64,000 nt of DNA from Cytidiella melzeri (taxonomy: Eukaryota; Basidiomycota; Agaricomycetes; Polyporales; Irpicaceae), in contig JABYQR010000264.1 in NCBI GenBank assembly GCA_022592445.1, positions 1 to 64,000 on the forward strand, in the 5' to 3' direction. Numbering within the stretch: the stretch's first letter is position 1; each line of letters starts with the position of its first letter. The notes beneath the pieces are model-generated. The model did no database searches, was not told the origin of the DNA, and saw nothing but the letters and a program-made list of their open reading frames with translations. The position numbers and the translations under genes are program-made. Shown in pieces: positions 23,287-34,144 of the stretch.

Positions 23287-26200
23287 TCAAACTCTTTCGA
23301 GCATACCGTCCCATTGTTCGCGGCGGGTACGCTCTCGAGCTAGTACCGAGGCTATTGAGGTTTCTCTCTGGAGTTCTGTCACAGGTGACGCCGGGTTTAT
23401 TGCCCAGCTGATAATGGCCATGTCTGTCCGCATAGCGTGGTTTTCTTCGAGTAGTTGCCTGTATATCCTGAGTAGTCGTTCTATTCGTGCGTGGTCTTCT
23501 CGCAACGTGGGCCGTGGTCGGCCTGGAAGTATCCTTCGCCAGAGGTAGTCTATTGACTCTCGGTCCTCATCCGTCACTAGATCGTCTGATGACCGCACCA
23601 CTGTAAGCCCAGTGATGAGGTGCTCTATCGTTGATCGTAGTGAATGTAAGTTGAGACTAGCTGCACTGCTGGCTGTCAGGGAGGCTTGCGCCTGTGCCGC
23701 TGTCACAGCTGGTATGGGAAGTGGTTGAGAAAGGTCACTTTGTCCTGGTTCGAGACCCTGCTCTTTGTCCGGTTCGTCTTGCTGAGAATACAATCTCATG
23801 CCTGCAAATCGTCTGTCGTCCGAGTCAGAGCCATAGTCGTTGTTGAGGAGGTTGTGTTCTTCTCCAGCTGGCTCCTCGTTGGAGTCATATTGTTCTCTGT
23901 TGGGGTTGTCCCCCAGTTTGTCTGTGTTTGAGTCCGATTGGTCCTGCGACTCAATTTCGTCATTCTGCTCCTCTGTTTCTTCCCCTACGGCGTCCATAGT
24001 GCAAAATCCGGGTTTGTCGTGATCGCTCGCATAGTGACCGTATTTGTTGCATCTGTAGCACTGAACCTTGGACAGATCCATTGGAGGTTTCTTTTCACCT
24101 CCGTGGCTCGGTCGTGCTGCGGCGCCTGTGGTTCGGGTCAGTCCCGTGCTAGCAGATGTTCCGACTCCTGCGCCCTGGATGGGGCGTCGAGTGTGTCGGT
24201 TACCCGACCGATTCGTGTGCTCTGCACGACGCAGTGGGGGTCCTTGCGGACATCTGGGTGGATGTCTCTGACCGAATGAGGCGGGCTGCCCTTTCTCTTT
24301 GGTCCGATGCTCATTGGGGTTTCCCCCGCTTGACCTCAAGGGGTGCTCACTTGGTTTCTGTTGGGTGCGAGCACTCCTCTGCCTCTGGAATAGACAGGCA
24401 GTCTTGTCTGCGTTTTTGATGGATAGGGCCTCTGTTAGGAGTTCCTCTATGACTGTCCCTTTGGCGGTCATCTTGCTATTTCGCATTATGGCGGTGGAGA
24501 TATCTTCTAGTAGTTCCCTAAGGAACTTGCGTCGGAACTCGTAGTCACTAGGATGTTCCACCATCTGTTTGGCGTACTTGCGCATGTCTGAGTACAGCCC
24601 TGAAACACCGTTTCCGGCTCGGTACTGTACTCACTTGTGTCATGGATGGCCTGACTAGCCCTTAATTTTCGCAATTTACCTCTTGTTTTTATCTGTAAAA
24701 CTCCGGGCTGCAGCTCAGTTGCAACCTTCCCTGCATAAAACTCCTTTGCACGTCTATTAAGCGCCCGTATCACGTGGCTTAGACGCTCCACACGGTCACA
24801 TTACTTGCTACTACGTCACACTGGCATGTGACTTAGCTTAAGTAAGACCACATGGCTACAGACACATGGTTCAGCCCATAGCTAGGGTTTGATGTCATAA
24901 ATGACGTCCACATGGACTCCTTTTGTTCTTTCCTTATTGTTCTCTTTATGGAAGGATGTTCTCACAGGTGTGGGAATGGAATACAATAGTTGGTCTCCTT
25001 TTAGATAGATTCTCTCACGGGTAGAGTTCTTGGCAAGGTCTAGACAATAGCTATTGTTCTCCTTTAGGTAGTTCTTTTGTTCTTCGTTCACACGGCTTCT
25101 TGCAAAGCCTGCCCTCAACATGGTCTGTGCGCAGGTCCCTGAAGTCTATATAAGCAGCTACATGTACGCTCCTAGCCCCCATCTCGACCTCTTGGTCTTT
25201 ACTGGGCTAGATAACTTGTATAAAGTCTGATAGCTGGTGAGAGCACTGTGCTACACGCCTGCCACCACCTCCTCGTCGATATCCACTTCGTGTCCCTGTC
25301 TGTCACGTCAAGCCCCGTCTCCGTGTCAACTTGTACCTTTTGGTCGCGAGTTGTATAGTTGCTTGATGTACGAAGCGTGTGTGAAGTTCCATAATCACTT
25401 CTGTGAACGTCCAGTCGTCTCAATTACTGAACGGGTCCATAATTTCTGAGTTGTACTAGGTGAGAGCGTTCCTCTTGAGGGACTCTCCTAGTACCATAAC
25501 TCTCGCGTAGTTGTTGGATAGACCTACGAGCCTGGTGATCCAGAAGTATCTCACCAGGTTCTTCAGCCATTGATGGAAGATCTCGATGTTGTCCTCCCCA
25601 CCATACGCAGCTGGGGCTGTTGCCTTAAACTGCTTGCTTAACTGAGGCAGGTCTTCCGGCTCGACCTCCATTATTTGTTTGAGTTGTCGGAGGATATACT
25701 CCGTGCTGTTGTTATTCAGCTTCGCTGTTGTGATAGGTGCCGCTCTGTACGCGGATACAGAGTGTGCCGTTACCGGCTGTGGTCTGTGTCGCGCTGCTGG
25801 GGCAGACACGAAGTATCGAGGGTTGACCCCTCTAGTAGGTATGTCGGGAGGGAGGGTCCTCGCCCTTCCCCTTCGTGACGTGGGGTCTGGGGGAGGACCC
25901 CTTGGGATCCCTGCGCGCGGGTGCAAGTCGGAGCTTTCGCTACTACCGTCATCTCCATCTCTTGGGAAATTGGATGTACCGATTTGCTGCTGACTTCTCG
26001 TCGAGCGCGTGTAACGTTGGATGGTATATGTGTGGGGCAACCTTTCCCTTGGTGTTGGGCCGTCTGCCACGGTCGCGTTTCCACTTGCTGCTAGACCAGC
26101 CTCTCTAAGTCGAGTGGCTTGATCTTTTCCTGCACGAGCAGGCATTGCCCTATCTTCAGTCATTGTTTGACGAGTGTGTTCGTCAGGATCGGTGTACCAT

Positions 26201-27050
26201 GCCTCTTCGTCGCTCGTGGCAATTACTTCGGCACCTATCATCTCTGGGTTTTCGTCTATCTTTGTGATAGGGCCCTTTGAGGGTACCTCTACTGGTGTTG
26301 GTTGCCCAACGTGTTCTTTGGCCGCCTTGCGGCGGCTTACTTTGTCGTCGAGCGCGTCCATATTGAACGCTTCGAAGACGTTGTGTAGACAGTGTATGAG
26401 CTCGTGGTTCCAGTCTTCAACTCGCTGGAACCTTTCCTCCTGAGCTCTTCGCTCGTGTCTCAACTCTCTGTATGTGGTCCTGCTTTTCTTCAGACCTTCG
26501 TAAGTTTGCAGCATTGCGTTAGCGAGTTCTGGGTCTAACAGGCCTTCAGCCCTTTGTTCTTCTCGAACTGATTCAATTTGGCTTTTTGCCAATACTTGTG
26601 GGTTACCTTTCGGTGTTACAAGGTCCCTACGTCTGTCTACGGTGCTACTGAAGGGGCTCTTCAGTGGGGGGCGAGTTGCCCCGTCCCCACTGAGAGGTTC
26701 TTGCGCTTGCGCGCGTGGGGCCTTCAGCTGTTGCTGTGCCTCCATTGCATCCATGAGGACTCTGGTGACTGCTGAGGGTTTCCCCTCGTATGCAGCCACC
26801 TTCGTGGTGGTGGTCTTGTTTGAAGAAGATTGAGTGGGCGCTTTCTCACTTCGCCGCCTATCTCGGACTTTGGTGATCGTCCGACCCACCAACTTGGGCT
26901 CGTCAGGGTCGCCCTTTCGGGCCTGCGATGGATCTTCTTGGTGTCGGTCTCGCTGGTCGTGTGACTGACGGCGGATATGGATTGGCCGTGGGCCGTTCGC
27001 CGCGAATTGGAGGTTTTGCGTGATTTTGGGTTCTTCTTCGTGTCCAACAT
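23287..27050 (-). pseudogene. gag: gag of element C, split by solo LTR E
   Basis: N-terminal part 27050-25334 and C-terminal part 24632-23287, joined across the LTR. The ATG frame at 27050 and the long open frame (to 25456) differ by one shift near 26890. The N-terminal part has a coiled coil (about 26560-26380: LKKSRTTYRELRHERRAQ) and a capsid-like segment (EIFHQWLKNLVRYFW about 25580). Stops TAG 25456 and TGA about 25422 fit C-to-T changes. After the LTR: helix LRELLEDISTAI, a basic Pro/Gly linker, and a knuckle CYRCNKYGHYASDH in which the fourth ligand is His instead of Cys. An acidic repeat and a helical tail (TIEHLITGLTVV...ENHAMRTDMAI) follow. The protease frame opens directly after the stop. 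Confidence 0.85.
24638..25328 (+). mobile_element. solo LTR of family E
   Basis: 691 bp, TGTCATGGATGG...CTCCGTGTCA, with ACTTG on both sides (24633-24637 and 25329-25333). TATA-like CTATATAAGC at about 25146 sets its orientation as plus. It splits the gag of element C. Confidence 0.95.
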
Positions 27051-27116
27051 CCGGGGTTCTCAGGGTATGTCCGGTGTGTCGGGATCTGGTTTTTTATGGG
27101 CGTGTAGATAACTTGG

Positions 27117-27474
27117 TGTTGTAGGGAGTTGTGGAGTAGAGTGTGATTGGAGTAGAATGTATGTAGGTAGAATTTGAGTACTTGAAAAAGTGTAAGGGGT
27201 GTCTTCTTGGATGCACACAAGGTAAGTATGACCAATATGTATTCGGAACCTACGTGTGTACAAGATAAAAAGATGTCCTCTAAATCTACCAGATCTCAGT
27301 CCTAAATACTGAGATCTGCTACTGCGTAGTACTACTATATGCGGTATGCTATTTTCTCACGATGGGCGCTGGCCCACTATCTAATCAGTACGAGTAAAAG
27401 GCCAGATCTACTGATCTGGCCACAGGATGCTTGCGCATGAGGTAGTGCTTGCGCACATGTATCAAGCCCTAACA
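27117..27474 (-). mobile_element. 5' LTR of element C
   Basis: Right end fixed by comparison with the 3' copy at 8299 (TGTTAGGGCTTG on the minus strand). The left end is less sure; I place it at the inverted match ...CCCTACAACA (27117). About 358 bp. Outside, AATCC (27475-27479) should be the target duplication. Confidence 0.75.
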
Positions 27475-27783
27475 AATCCATTGCCATTATTGCTATGCAC
27501 CCTAATGCGAGAACTGCTGCCTCCTTGAAAGCATTGCATTGATGTGTATGACAATATAAACTACCGGCGGCGAGATTATCTTGCAATGTAAACTATGGGC
27601 GGAGATAAGAAAACGTATTACCATGCAAGATAAAGTGGCCTGCGGACCATTATCGCGGGTGCCGGGTGTTTATAACTTTCCAGGTAGGGGGATTGTGTGA
27701 GATAAAGTTTGCTCAAGATTATATTGTAATGCTCCGGTTTACAGTGGTAGGTATTGTGCGATAACAAATTGTTTTTTTACGAG

Positions 27784-27905
27784 ATGATGTGCACCACATA
27801 CCCTCTGCCAATCAACAAGTTGATATTTCTACTAAAGCACTCACTGCCTCTCGAAAAACTCAAGCCCTTGGATGAACTACTTCATGTTCATGCTTGAAGG
27901 TGAGT
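27784..27905 (+). pseudogene. Ty1/copia relic, end of RNase H
   Basis: Translates, with one frame change, to HHIPSANQQVDISTKAL and then ...KLKPLDELLHVHA. This is the standard C-terminal motif of copia RNase H (H-x-P-x2-x-Q-x-AD-x-x-TK-x-L) followed by its short tail. The sequence after it (GTGAGTATTC...) may be the start of a copia LTR. Fragment only. Confidence 0.65.
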
Positions 27906-28111
27906 ATTCAACTATATTGACCCTGTACCAAGTGCTAGTCATTACCATATACAAGTTGTACTCAGATCAACGCAACGCTATCGCTTTTGATCCCCATCTC
28001 TTTGTCTGACCACCGCCACCACCTCAACCTAAGGCTCCTTCAAGTTGTTGTGCACAACTGCTCATACCTTTCTTATAATTGGTTGAGAATCGGGCATGAC
28101 ACTACTGTGTA

Positions 28112-28137
28112 CCTCTCTCTCTCTCTCTCTCTCTCTC
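28112..28137 (+). repeat. (CT)n microsatellite
   Basis: About 13 uninterrupted CT units. Confidence 0.95.
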
Positions 28138-28353
28138 AAGCCCTGAGGAGCCTCTGCAGAGATGTTGTGCGTTGAAAGTGGCCAGATTGTTTCCAAAAAA
28201 AAGGCTATTCCAGATCCGTGAGAACAGACCGCGTGCAAACAACATTATATGGGTGTTTCTACTAAAGTTACAAAAAATCGCTGGCGTTGCTTGGAATTGT
28301 CATAGATTTGTCATGCATTCAAGAAAAGAAATAAAATAAAGTCCCCCCGCCGA

Positions 28354-30195
28354 TCACCACAAGATCTCTCCTTCAGAGTCATCCTCTGAAAAGTCGTCAA
28401 AAAAAGGGTAAAAGCCGTGAAAATGATCAAACACCCCGAAATCAGGCGACATCGGGCCATAATACTCCTCGTCCTCCTCATCCTCCTCCTCGTCCGACCA
28501 CTCTGTGTCCACGTCGTGTTCGTGCATATAAGGTCTCGCGACCGGTGCCCAGTCCACCGTACCCACAGACTTCTTCAAAGCCTCGGCGTCGCCCTCGTTC
28601 ACGTTTGTGCAATTCCTGAAAACGAGCTTCTCGAGCGGCGTTTTCGCTTTTTTGCGCGCGTCGAGAGATTTCTGGAGTCTGTCGAGGAAGGCGTCGCGGT
28701 ACTGATTCACGAATATGCTGTTCAGGGAGAGTGCAGAAAGGTTGGGCATGCAATATTGTTTGCGACGACGACCCGTTTTAGTTTTCGTTTTAGTTTTCGT
28801 TTTCCTTTCCTTTCCGTTTGGTCCGTTTGGTTGTTGTTCCGTTTCGGTTTCGGGGGCGCAGCAGGGAACACGGTGGTCGAGGATCTGGTGAACGTGGTCT
28901 TTAGCAAAACCTCCGAGGCCCAGTTCACGCAGCTTTGAAAACTGCTCGAACGTGCCCGTCCATTCGCATTTTTCGATACGTTTCGCACCGATCACAGGGT
29001 GGAGCGCCAGGGACTCGATGTCTCCCATGAGAAGCGCGCGGAGAAGGAAGAAAAGAGGGAACGCCCCGTCGTGCCGTACCGCGATGTCGATGAAGGGATC
29101 AGGGAGTTTCTTGTCGTTTGGATCCAAGAGCTGATCCACATGGTGGTATGTAGGCCATCCTCTCAATTGGGTGCCATGTCCGCCTAGAGTCGAACATAAG
29201 GAGAGTGTGCGTAGAGGCGGCGCTCGCGCTACTTCCTCGACACCGTCGCCCTTGCGATCGAGTCGAGCAAAGATCGTGGACAAGATCGGTAGCAATTCGT
29301 CGGTGGCGTAGATTTGACAATTGAGGGACATCGAGACGTGAGTGGGGAAGGATGTGTGTCGTAGAAACTGGCTGCAAGCCACAGCAGACGTATGAAGACA
29401 GAGCTTCTGCAGGTTCGCGAGATCGACGACGCGTAAAACAGTTTCGTTGGCTCCAGGGTGGGGGAGGCAGGCCCTGAGGTCCAAAGTCTCCAGAAGCGGA
29501 AGATTTTCGAGTACCCGGAGGATATCTTCGATGTCGAGGGGTGTGGGAGCCCTAGCGGCGTGCAGCGTCAGATGCCTGAGCGTCGGTTTCAGCAGCTGAT
29601 TCGTCCATTGAACCTGGAACGAGTAGATTTCGAGCTTCTCTAGCAAAGGCATCTCGCACAGTGCAAAATGGCTTTGGAGCTGTGAGGTGCCTAACAAGAG
29701 CAACTCGTATGCCTCCGTGGACTGGAGCACAAGCTCCTTCAGTCGCGGGGCGTCGAGGCGATACTGGCGTTTCGGTAGGTGCGGGGGCATTTTCGCGTCA
29801 AAGCACACTATCCGTGGTAGTTCGCGCATGACCAACTCCAATGCGTCCACGCGACCTTGGAGGTTGTCCGCTTTAATCGTGAGAGGCACTTGCTTCGAAC
29901 GCTGAAGCATCTCTCTGACACAGTCCACCCTTGTGATCCAAATTATGCTCCATAATTGCGGCGCCCTCAGTGCCACGGCCCTCCAGTGATGGCAGACATG
30001 GGTGGCAGTAAGCCAGGCATACGGGGCCAAAGAGGCTCTGCCCAGGCCAGTGGAAGGTCCTCCGAGTCGCTGTTCAGGACGAGGCATGGTAGAGTTGGTC
30101 TGAGCGAGATTGATGAATACCTCTGCGAGCAGCTCTGGCGGTAGAATTGCCGTAGGTGAAAGGGCATTCAGTTGGTGCTTCATGTCCAGAATCAT
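28354..30195 (-). CDS. F-box protein with leucine-rich C-terminal region
   Basis: 613 codons, no intron visible. F-box-like domain at about residues 15-85 (LPPELLAEVFINLAQ ... TATHVCHHWRAVALRAPQLWS), then irregular leucine-rich segments (PRLKELVLQ, PLLEKLEIYSF, PTLRHLTLHAA, PLLETLDLRA). A basic run KTKTKTKTGRRRKQ lies about residue 470-490, and the C-terminus is very acidic (EEEDEEDEEYY). F-box proteins recruit substrates to SCF ubiquitin ligases through Skp1. The frame stays open upstream of the chosen ATG and encodes ALTPAEKARLDLQ, a stretch often found ahead of the F-box in basidiomycete members. The true start may therefore lie in a short upstream exon, and residues 1-5 may not be the real N-terminus. 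No frame damage is seen. Confidence 0.85.
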   Translation of the reverse strand: MILDMKHQLNALSPTAILPPELLAEVFINLAQTNSTMPRPEQRLGGPSTGLGRASLAPYAWLTATHVCHHWRAVALRAPQLWSIIWITRVDCVREMLQRSKQVPLTIKADNLQGRVDALELVMRELPRIVCFDAKMPPHLPKRQYRLDAPRLKELVLQSTEAYELLLLGTSQLQSHFALCEMPLLEKLEIYSFQVQWTNQLLKPTLRHLTLHAARAPTPLDIEDILRVLENLPLLETLDLRACLPHPGANETVLRVVDLANLQKLCLHTSAVACSQFLRHTSFPTHVSMSLNCQIYATDELLPILSTIFARLDRKGDGVEEVARAPPLRTLSLCSTLGGHGTQLRGWPTYHHVDQLLDPNDKKLPDPFIDIAVRHDGAFPLFFLLRALLMGDIESLALHPVIGAKRIEKCEWTGTFEQFSKLRELGLGGFAKDHVHQILDHRVPCCAPETETEQQPNGPNGKERKTKTKTKTKTGRRRKQYCMPNLSALSLNSIFVNQYRDAFLDRLQKSLDARKKAKTPLEKLVFRNCTNVNEGDAEALKKSVGTVDWAPVARPYMHEHDVDTEWSDEEEDEEDEEYYGPMSPDFGVFDHFHGFYPFFDDFSEDDSEGEILW

Positions 30196-31346
30196 TTGTG
30201 TATGCTGTAAGATTCCAACCTGCAGGTCCAGACGAGCTTTCTCCGCTGGAGTGAGAGCCGAGTCCGACCTATACTCGGTTATTGGCCAAGACGACGGCTA
30301 TTGACCTACTGCAAGAACGTACATTTTGACTTGTTCTGTTTTGCGAAATTGAGTACCCCTAGTCTCCTCGAGTCGACCAGTTGGACTCATGTGTGCGATT
30401 TATCTGGTTTCGTGGGCAACAATACAAGGTATGGAGAGTAATGAGATCGATATCTTCTGTGCAGTTGAAAGAGCGCGAAGATGTGAGAGGAGCGCACGAA
30501 GGAATGGTCGGTTGTGGTGGTAGAAGAATGAAAAGTCGACTCGACGACTGGCTCAGCATACCGAGAAAACGGGCCGTGCCAGTGGCTACAGCGCTACTGC
30601 CACTGCTATGTAGACCTGTCCTTGTATGGAATGGCTGTAGAACGATGTGTATCACTGGTAACTGCGTCTACAACGCTGATCTCCTTTCTTATGTTGGGTG
30701 CGGGCACCATCATACAACGCATCAAGTACTAGTACTAAAGTACGAAGTATATCATTTGACGGCGGCGAGTCCACGGTCAGTAGTGACAACGTATAGTTAA
30801 TGGTGGTCAGCTACGCACATGACAAGCGGTCTTCTAATTTATTATACACCCTTGTCGTTCTATCCCGATCAAACCACAATTCCACAGAACAAGCACAAGA
30901 CACTGTTTACAATCCAAAATCCGAGAATGTACATCGAGCAAAGCTTCCAGCGTACATATATAGTCCCGAAGCAGTATACTACGCAGAAGCTATGTGAATG
31001 GGATTCCGAAACGCAGTATTGGGTCGTACAGGATCTATTTGAACAATGCATCAACGCGTGGCTGACAGATGTGTGAGAGAATGATGACACACCAGCCATG
31101 AACCGATCCGACTCTTTCTTCTAGAGATGAATCCTTCGTCTCTTTCACATGGAGGGCGGGTGGCCCATAACCCAGAGACAGTGAACGGTATATACGCCAG
31201 GAGACTATGTAGCATCCCCAAAGAGAAATTGTCAGCATTGGACATCGAAATTAATGGTTGATGAGAGGTCGTACATTGATTGAGGGTGACGGTAGCCTAG
31301 GATATTCTGTCTGAGTATACATTCACATTGGGTGTAGGAGACTTAC
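30196..31346. other. Intergenic region without convincing gene
   Basis: Likely holds the promoter, and perhaps a first exon, of the F-box gene (open frame continues to about 30290). The 139-codon ORF at 30381-30800 has no recognisable pattern and I do not call it. Confidence 0.5.
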
Positions 31347-31643
31347 CTCGTCTGCGGGATCAGAGATAGTATCAGAACGTGGCTCCCTGGATCCTCCAGC
31401 TGCATCCGAGTCTTCCTGGAAAGCAGCATTATACGGCCGCTTTCCGTTTGCGTGACGCAACTGATGCCGTAGATGTGCCCGACGGGCTCCTCATGTTGCT
31501 TGGACCGCTGCCCGCAGTTCTCATTGCGATCAGAGCGAACCGAGCATCTTCTGGCGGCATCCGGGGCACAACTTCTTCTCCTTTTCGCTGATCTGCCACC
31601 GTTTTTTCTTCTTCGTAGTGTCGTCAACAGTACGCCGACCCAT
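31347..31643 (-). pseudogene. Relic exon with Cys pair, three TGA codons
   Basis: Starts with ATG in a good context (CACCATGGG): MGRRTVDDTTKKKKRW... then KKLCPGCRQKM (a C-x2-C pair). 99 codons in one frame end at a perfect donor GTAAGT (31346-31341). Three codons (31530-31532, 31521-31523, 31491-31493) are TGA, and each would be CGA with one C-to-T change; no other stops occur. It looks like the first exon of a mutated repeat-family gene. Downstream exons were not found, and the family is not recognised. Confidence 0.5.
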
Positions 31644-31647
31644 GGTG

Positions 31648-32492
31648 TAGACAATACCAAGTTCGATGAATTGGAGTAATAGCAAACGACAGTGCAGGTG
31701 TAACTCGAAACGGGTGAAGGTGTCGAAGAGTACTGTGCAAGTAGAAATACCTTGATCGTGATTAATATTCTGGCGCGCTTCCGTCCATTATTTTAACCAG
31801 ATATGCTGTGCGAGCGATGTACTCATGAGCAAAGGCTGTCGAGGTCGAATATTACATCTTGTCATGTTTGGAGACTTGCGTAGAGATGGTCGTAGTAGAA
31901 CAAAATGAGGCAAGCGCCGAACGCGGCAAGACAAAGATATCTTTGGAAACATTGGAGTAGTCCGAGTTTAGCAGCATATACTGGGCAACGTCCTGCAATA
32001 TCTACTTCTTCCTGGGGCTCAATTCCGGCACTTGTAGTACGTGGGCATTCAGAGCGGGGGTGCTTTCAATGCGTCCCCTTGGGAGAGCATTGCGAAACGC
32101 GTTGTCGTCGGTTTGGAACACCTCTGATCGCTCAAGGTTTTTTTGTGCTTATCACAATGGCATAATGGACCACCGGCGGCGGGATGGGAGTGTCGTGCGT
32201 CCGCGAGATGAAAAAAGTTCGACAATGGCTTGCTTGCTGCGCAATGTCCCTCATTCGTTCTTTGAGTGCGAGGAAAAAGTCGTGTAGGTATACTTATGGT
32301 TCACACAAGTAGCAAAGGTTTGAAATCTTGTGCTATTTATGCTTTTCGTTGTTGTTTTGGTCCTGCAGTGAAGTAGATACATACATATGATGCTACTTTT
32401 ACTACTTCTTCAGCTTTCGAAACATTGGCTTTTTTTTTTTTCCATCTGTGCTTCAGTCATCTGGCGGTGGGTGGGTGTCAATTCCGAATGGT
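31648..32492. other. Intergenic region, nothing recognised
   Basis: No long ORF with gene-like composition. The left neighbour is a relic, and the right neighbour is the 3' end of the aspartic protease gene. Confidence 0.5.
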
Positions 32493-34062
32493 TCAATACG
32501 GGGTCCGCTCGTGCAGCGTGATAGCCTCGTCTTGAATGTCGAACGTCGCAACGACATTGTGCAGGAAGACATCGCCTCTGTGGATGGATCACACACACGT
32601 TCCAGCTTAGTAGTACGCCACAACAACAACAAAAAAATAACCAAGGAAAAAAAAGCTTACAGTATAAAGATATTCCCGTCCTCGTTCGGTCCTCCATCCT
32701 GCGTACCCGAAATACACACCAAGTCCCCGTTCTCATCCAAACTCGGGATCACGTTGTCCCGTCCGTCCACGACAAACGGTTTCCCTCCGATGACAGCAGA
32801 GAACGGCGGAGCCGTAGAGTCGCAGTCGACAACGAACAGCCCTGCGTCTTCGTCGAACGTCGCGGGGGGACGGAACGCGGCGTTGTACGCCAAGGCGACG
32901 GGTGTAGGCACGAAATTTAGCGTGGTGCCCGTGTCGAGGATCGCAGCGCTCCCGGTGGTGTTGACCTTGTTAGAGCCAGGAAAGGTGTAAGAGTCGACGT
33001 CGATGTTGTAGAAGAACAACTCGGATGTGCCAGAGGAGACGGCGAAGCCTTGGATGGGGACGGTGACTGCTGTGGACGTGACAGAGACGGGTGCGATGCC
33101 GCCGAACGCGAGGAAACCGAGGTTGGGGTCGAAGGACGAGTTGGCGCGGGCGGCGAACGTGCCGCGGTTGAGAGAGACGGAGAAGACTGCGAAGTTGTGA
33201 GAGACAACAATAATGCCATTTTTGAGCGATTTTGTTGTGAATTCTTATGGTGAGATTGCCTTACATGGAGCGGTGAGCTTTTGTTGGACGGCTGTGAAGA
33301 ACAAGGGGTTGTACTGCGCGACATTCGCTGCACTGTCTAGATCCGGGTTCGTTCCGTTGAAAACGCTTGTCAGCGTCGGGAAAGCGAGACCCATGAGACC
33401 AGTGGTGATTCCATCTCCGTTCCATGCTGCCTTTGTGATCACTCCAAACTCCTGGTGCTTGACTGTCATCCCGCCAACAGTAATGTCCTCAAAACCGACG
33501 GTGCCGGTCAAAAACTCTGCGTCGGCGAAGGATATGTTGAAGTTCTTGTTAGGGTCGGCTTGGAATGTTTTGGATTTGGTAGGGTCGAAAGTGCTCCCGA
33601 AGAAACAGTCCGCTTCGGGGGTGGGGTTGTCGCTCAAGTCAAAACATTCGAAACCTTTCTGGGCGAGAAAGAAGTCTGAACTGTCATTGGAGACGATTAA
33701 GCATTTGAGGGAGACAGATGAGTCGCGGCGGTTACTAGTCACCTTCCTGTGTCCATAATGACGGAGAACGACTCTCCGCCGACGCTGACGGGCACACCGT
33801 ACTCTTCGTCGTCGTCCGAGCCAAAGGCGACGGCCGTGTTCTTTGGAGCTGAGCCTCGAAGCTGACGCAGCGCAGCTTTTTTTGATGACCTCCGAGGAAC
33901 TCTGTGCGTGATATTCGTCACAAAGGACGCCTGCGGTATGGCGGCATTCTGTGCGACTGAGCGTTGCGAGGTGACACGTCGGATGTCAAACTTGGTGGCT
34001 GCTCCACCACCGATGACAGCGAGAGTTTCAAGCGCAAGAAGGACGATGGGCCAGTGAACCAT
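32493..34062 (-). CDS. Secreted pepsin-family (A1) aspartic protease, four exons
   Basis: Exons 34062-33743, 33680-33265, 33186-32661 and 32577-32493; introns of 62, 78 and 83 bp, all GT...AG and phase-consistent, giving 448 aa. Signal peptide at residues 1-22 (MVHWPIVLLALETLAVIGGG), then a propeptide (about 23-85). First catalytic motif DTGS at D104, split by intron 1 (GGA AG|T); second, DTGT, at D330. Typical A1 landmarks: FDPTKSKTF, ITTGLMGLAFP, LGFLAFGG and the C-terminal ILGDVFLHNVVATFD. It would cleave proteins at acidic pH outside the cell or in the vacuole. Without the last intron the protein would stop at NIFIL, just before the conserved ILGD end, which supports that intron. Start chosen as the first ATG after the TATA box. 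Confidence 0.93.
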
Positions 34063-34132
34063 GGTTGTGTGCCAGGTAGCGGGGGGCAAGCTAGCAGAGG
34101 CAGCAAAGTCATCTGCTGAGTCGCTAGCTGCG

Positions 34133-34141
34133 CTTTATATA
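34133..34141 (-). promoter_or_regulatory. TATA box of the aspartic protease gene
   Basis: TATATAAAG on the minus strand, about 70 bp before the ATG at 34062. Confidence 0.6.
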
Positions 34142-34144
34142 CTA

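Larger units (their letters stand above)
8159..27474 (-). mobile_element. Ty3/gypsy chromovirus C, host of the nested insertions
   Basis: Minus-strand element. Coding order, right to left: 5' LTR (27117-27474), gag (about 27050-23287, split by solo LTR E), protease (23271-22466), RT/RNase H (22414-20312), then after the B insertion the integrase (12394-11255), an extra ORF (10994-8406), a purine tract (8300-8308) and a 3' LTR remnant (8159-8299). The two overlapping LTR parts (141 bp) differ at four positions by my count, three of them transitions. With all insertions removed, about 10.7 kb of C remains. Target duplication AATCC is expected at 27475-27479; the partner is off-window. Confidence 0.88.
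27480..28353. other. Intergenic, relic DNA
   Basis: Apart from the copia relic and a (CT)n run (28112-28137), I see no gene. It separates the retroelement stack from the F-box gene, whose 3' end is at 28354. Confidence 0.6.

Noticed and set aside
24882..25121. ORF of 79 codons in LTR E, present again at 46089-46328
   Set aside because: Its recurrence only reflects the shared LTR. It lies on the strand opposite to the LTR's own TATA orientation and has no protein-like motif.
28112..28137. (CT)n run as a promoter element of the F-box gene
   Set aside because: It lies beyond the 3' end of that gene.
30381..30800. 139-codon plus-strand ORF
   Set aside because: No recognisable pattern, and the opposite strand is also open over part of it. 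Kept only as intergenic.
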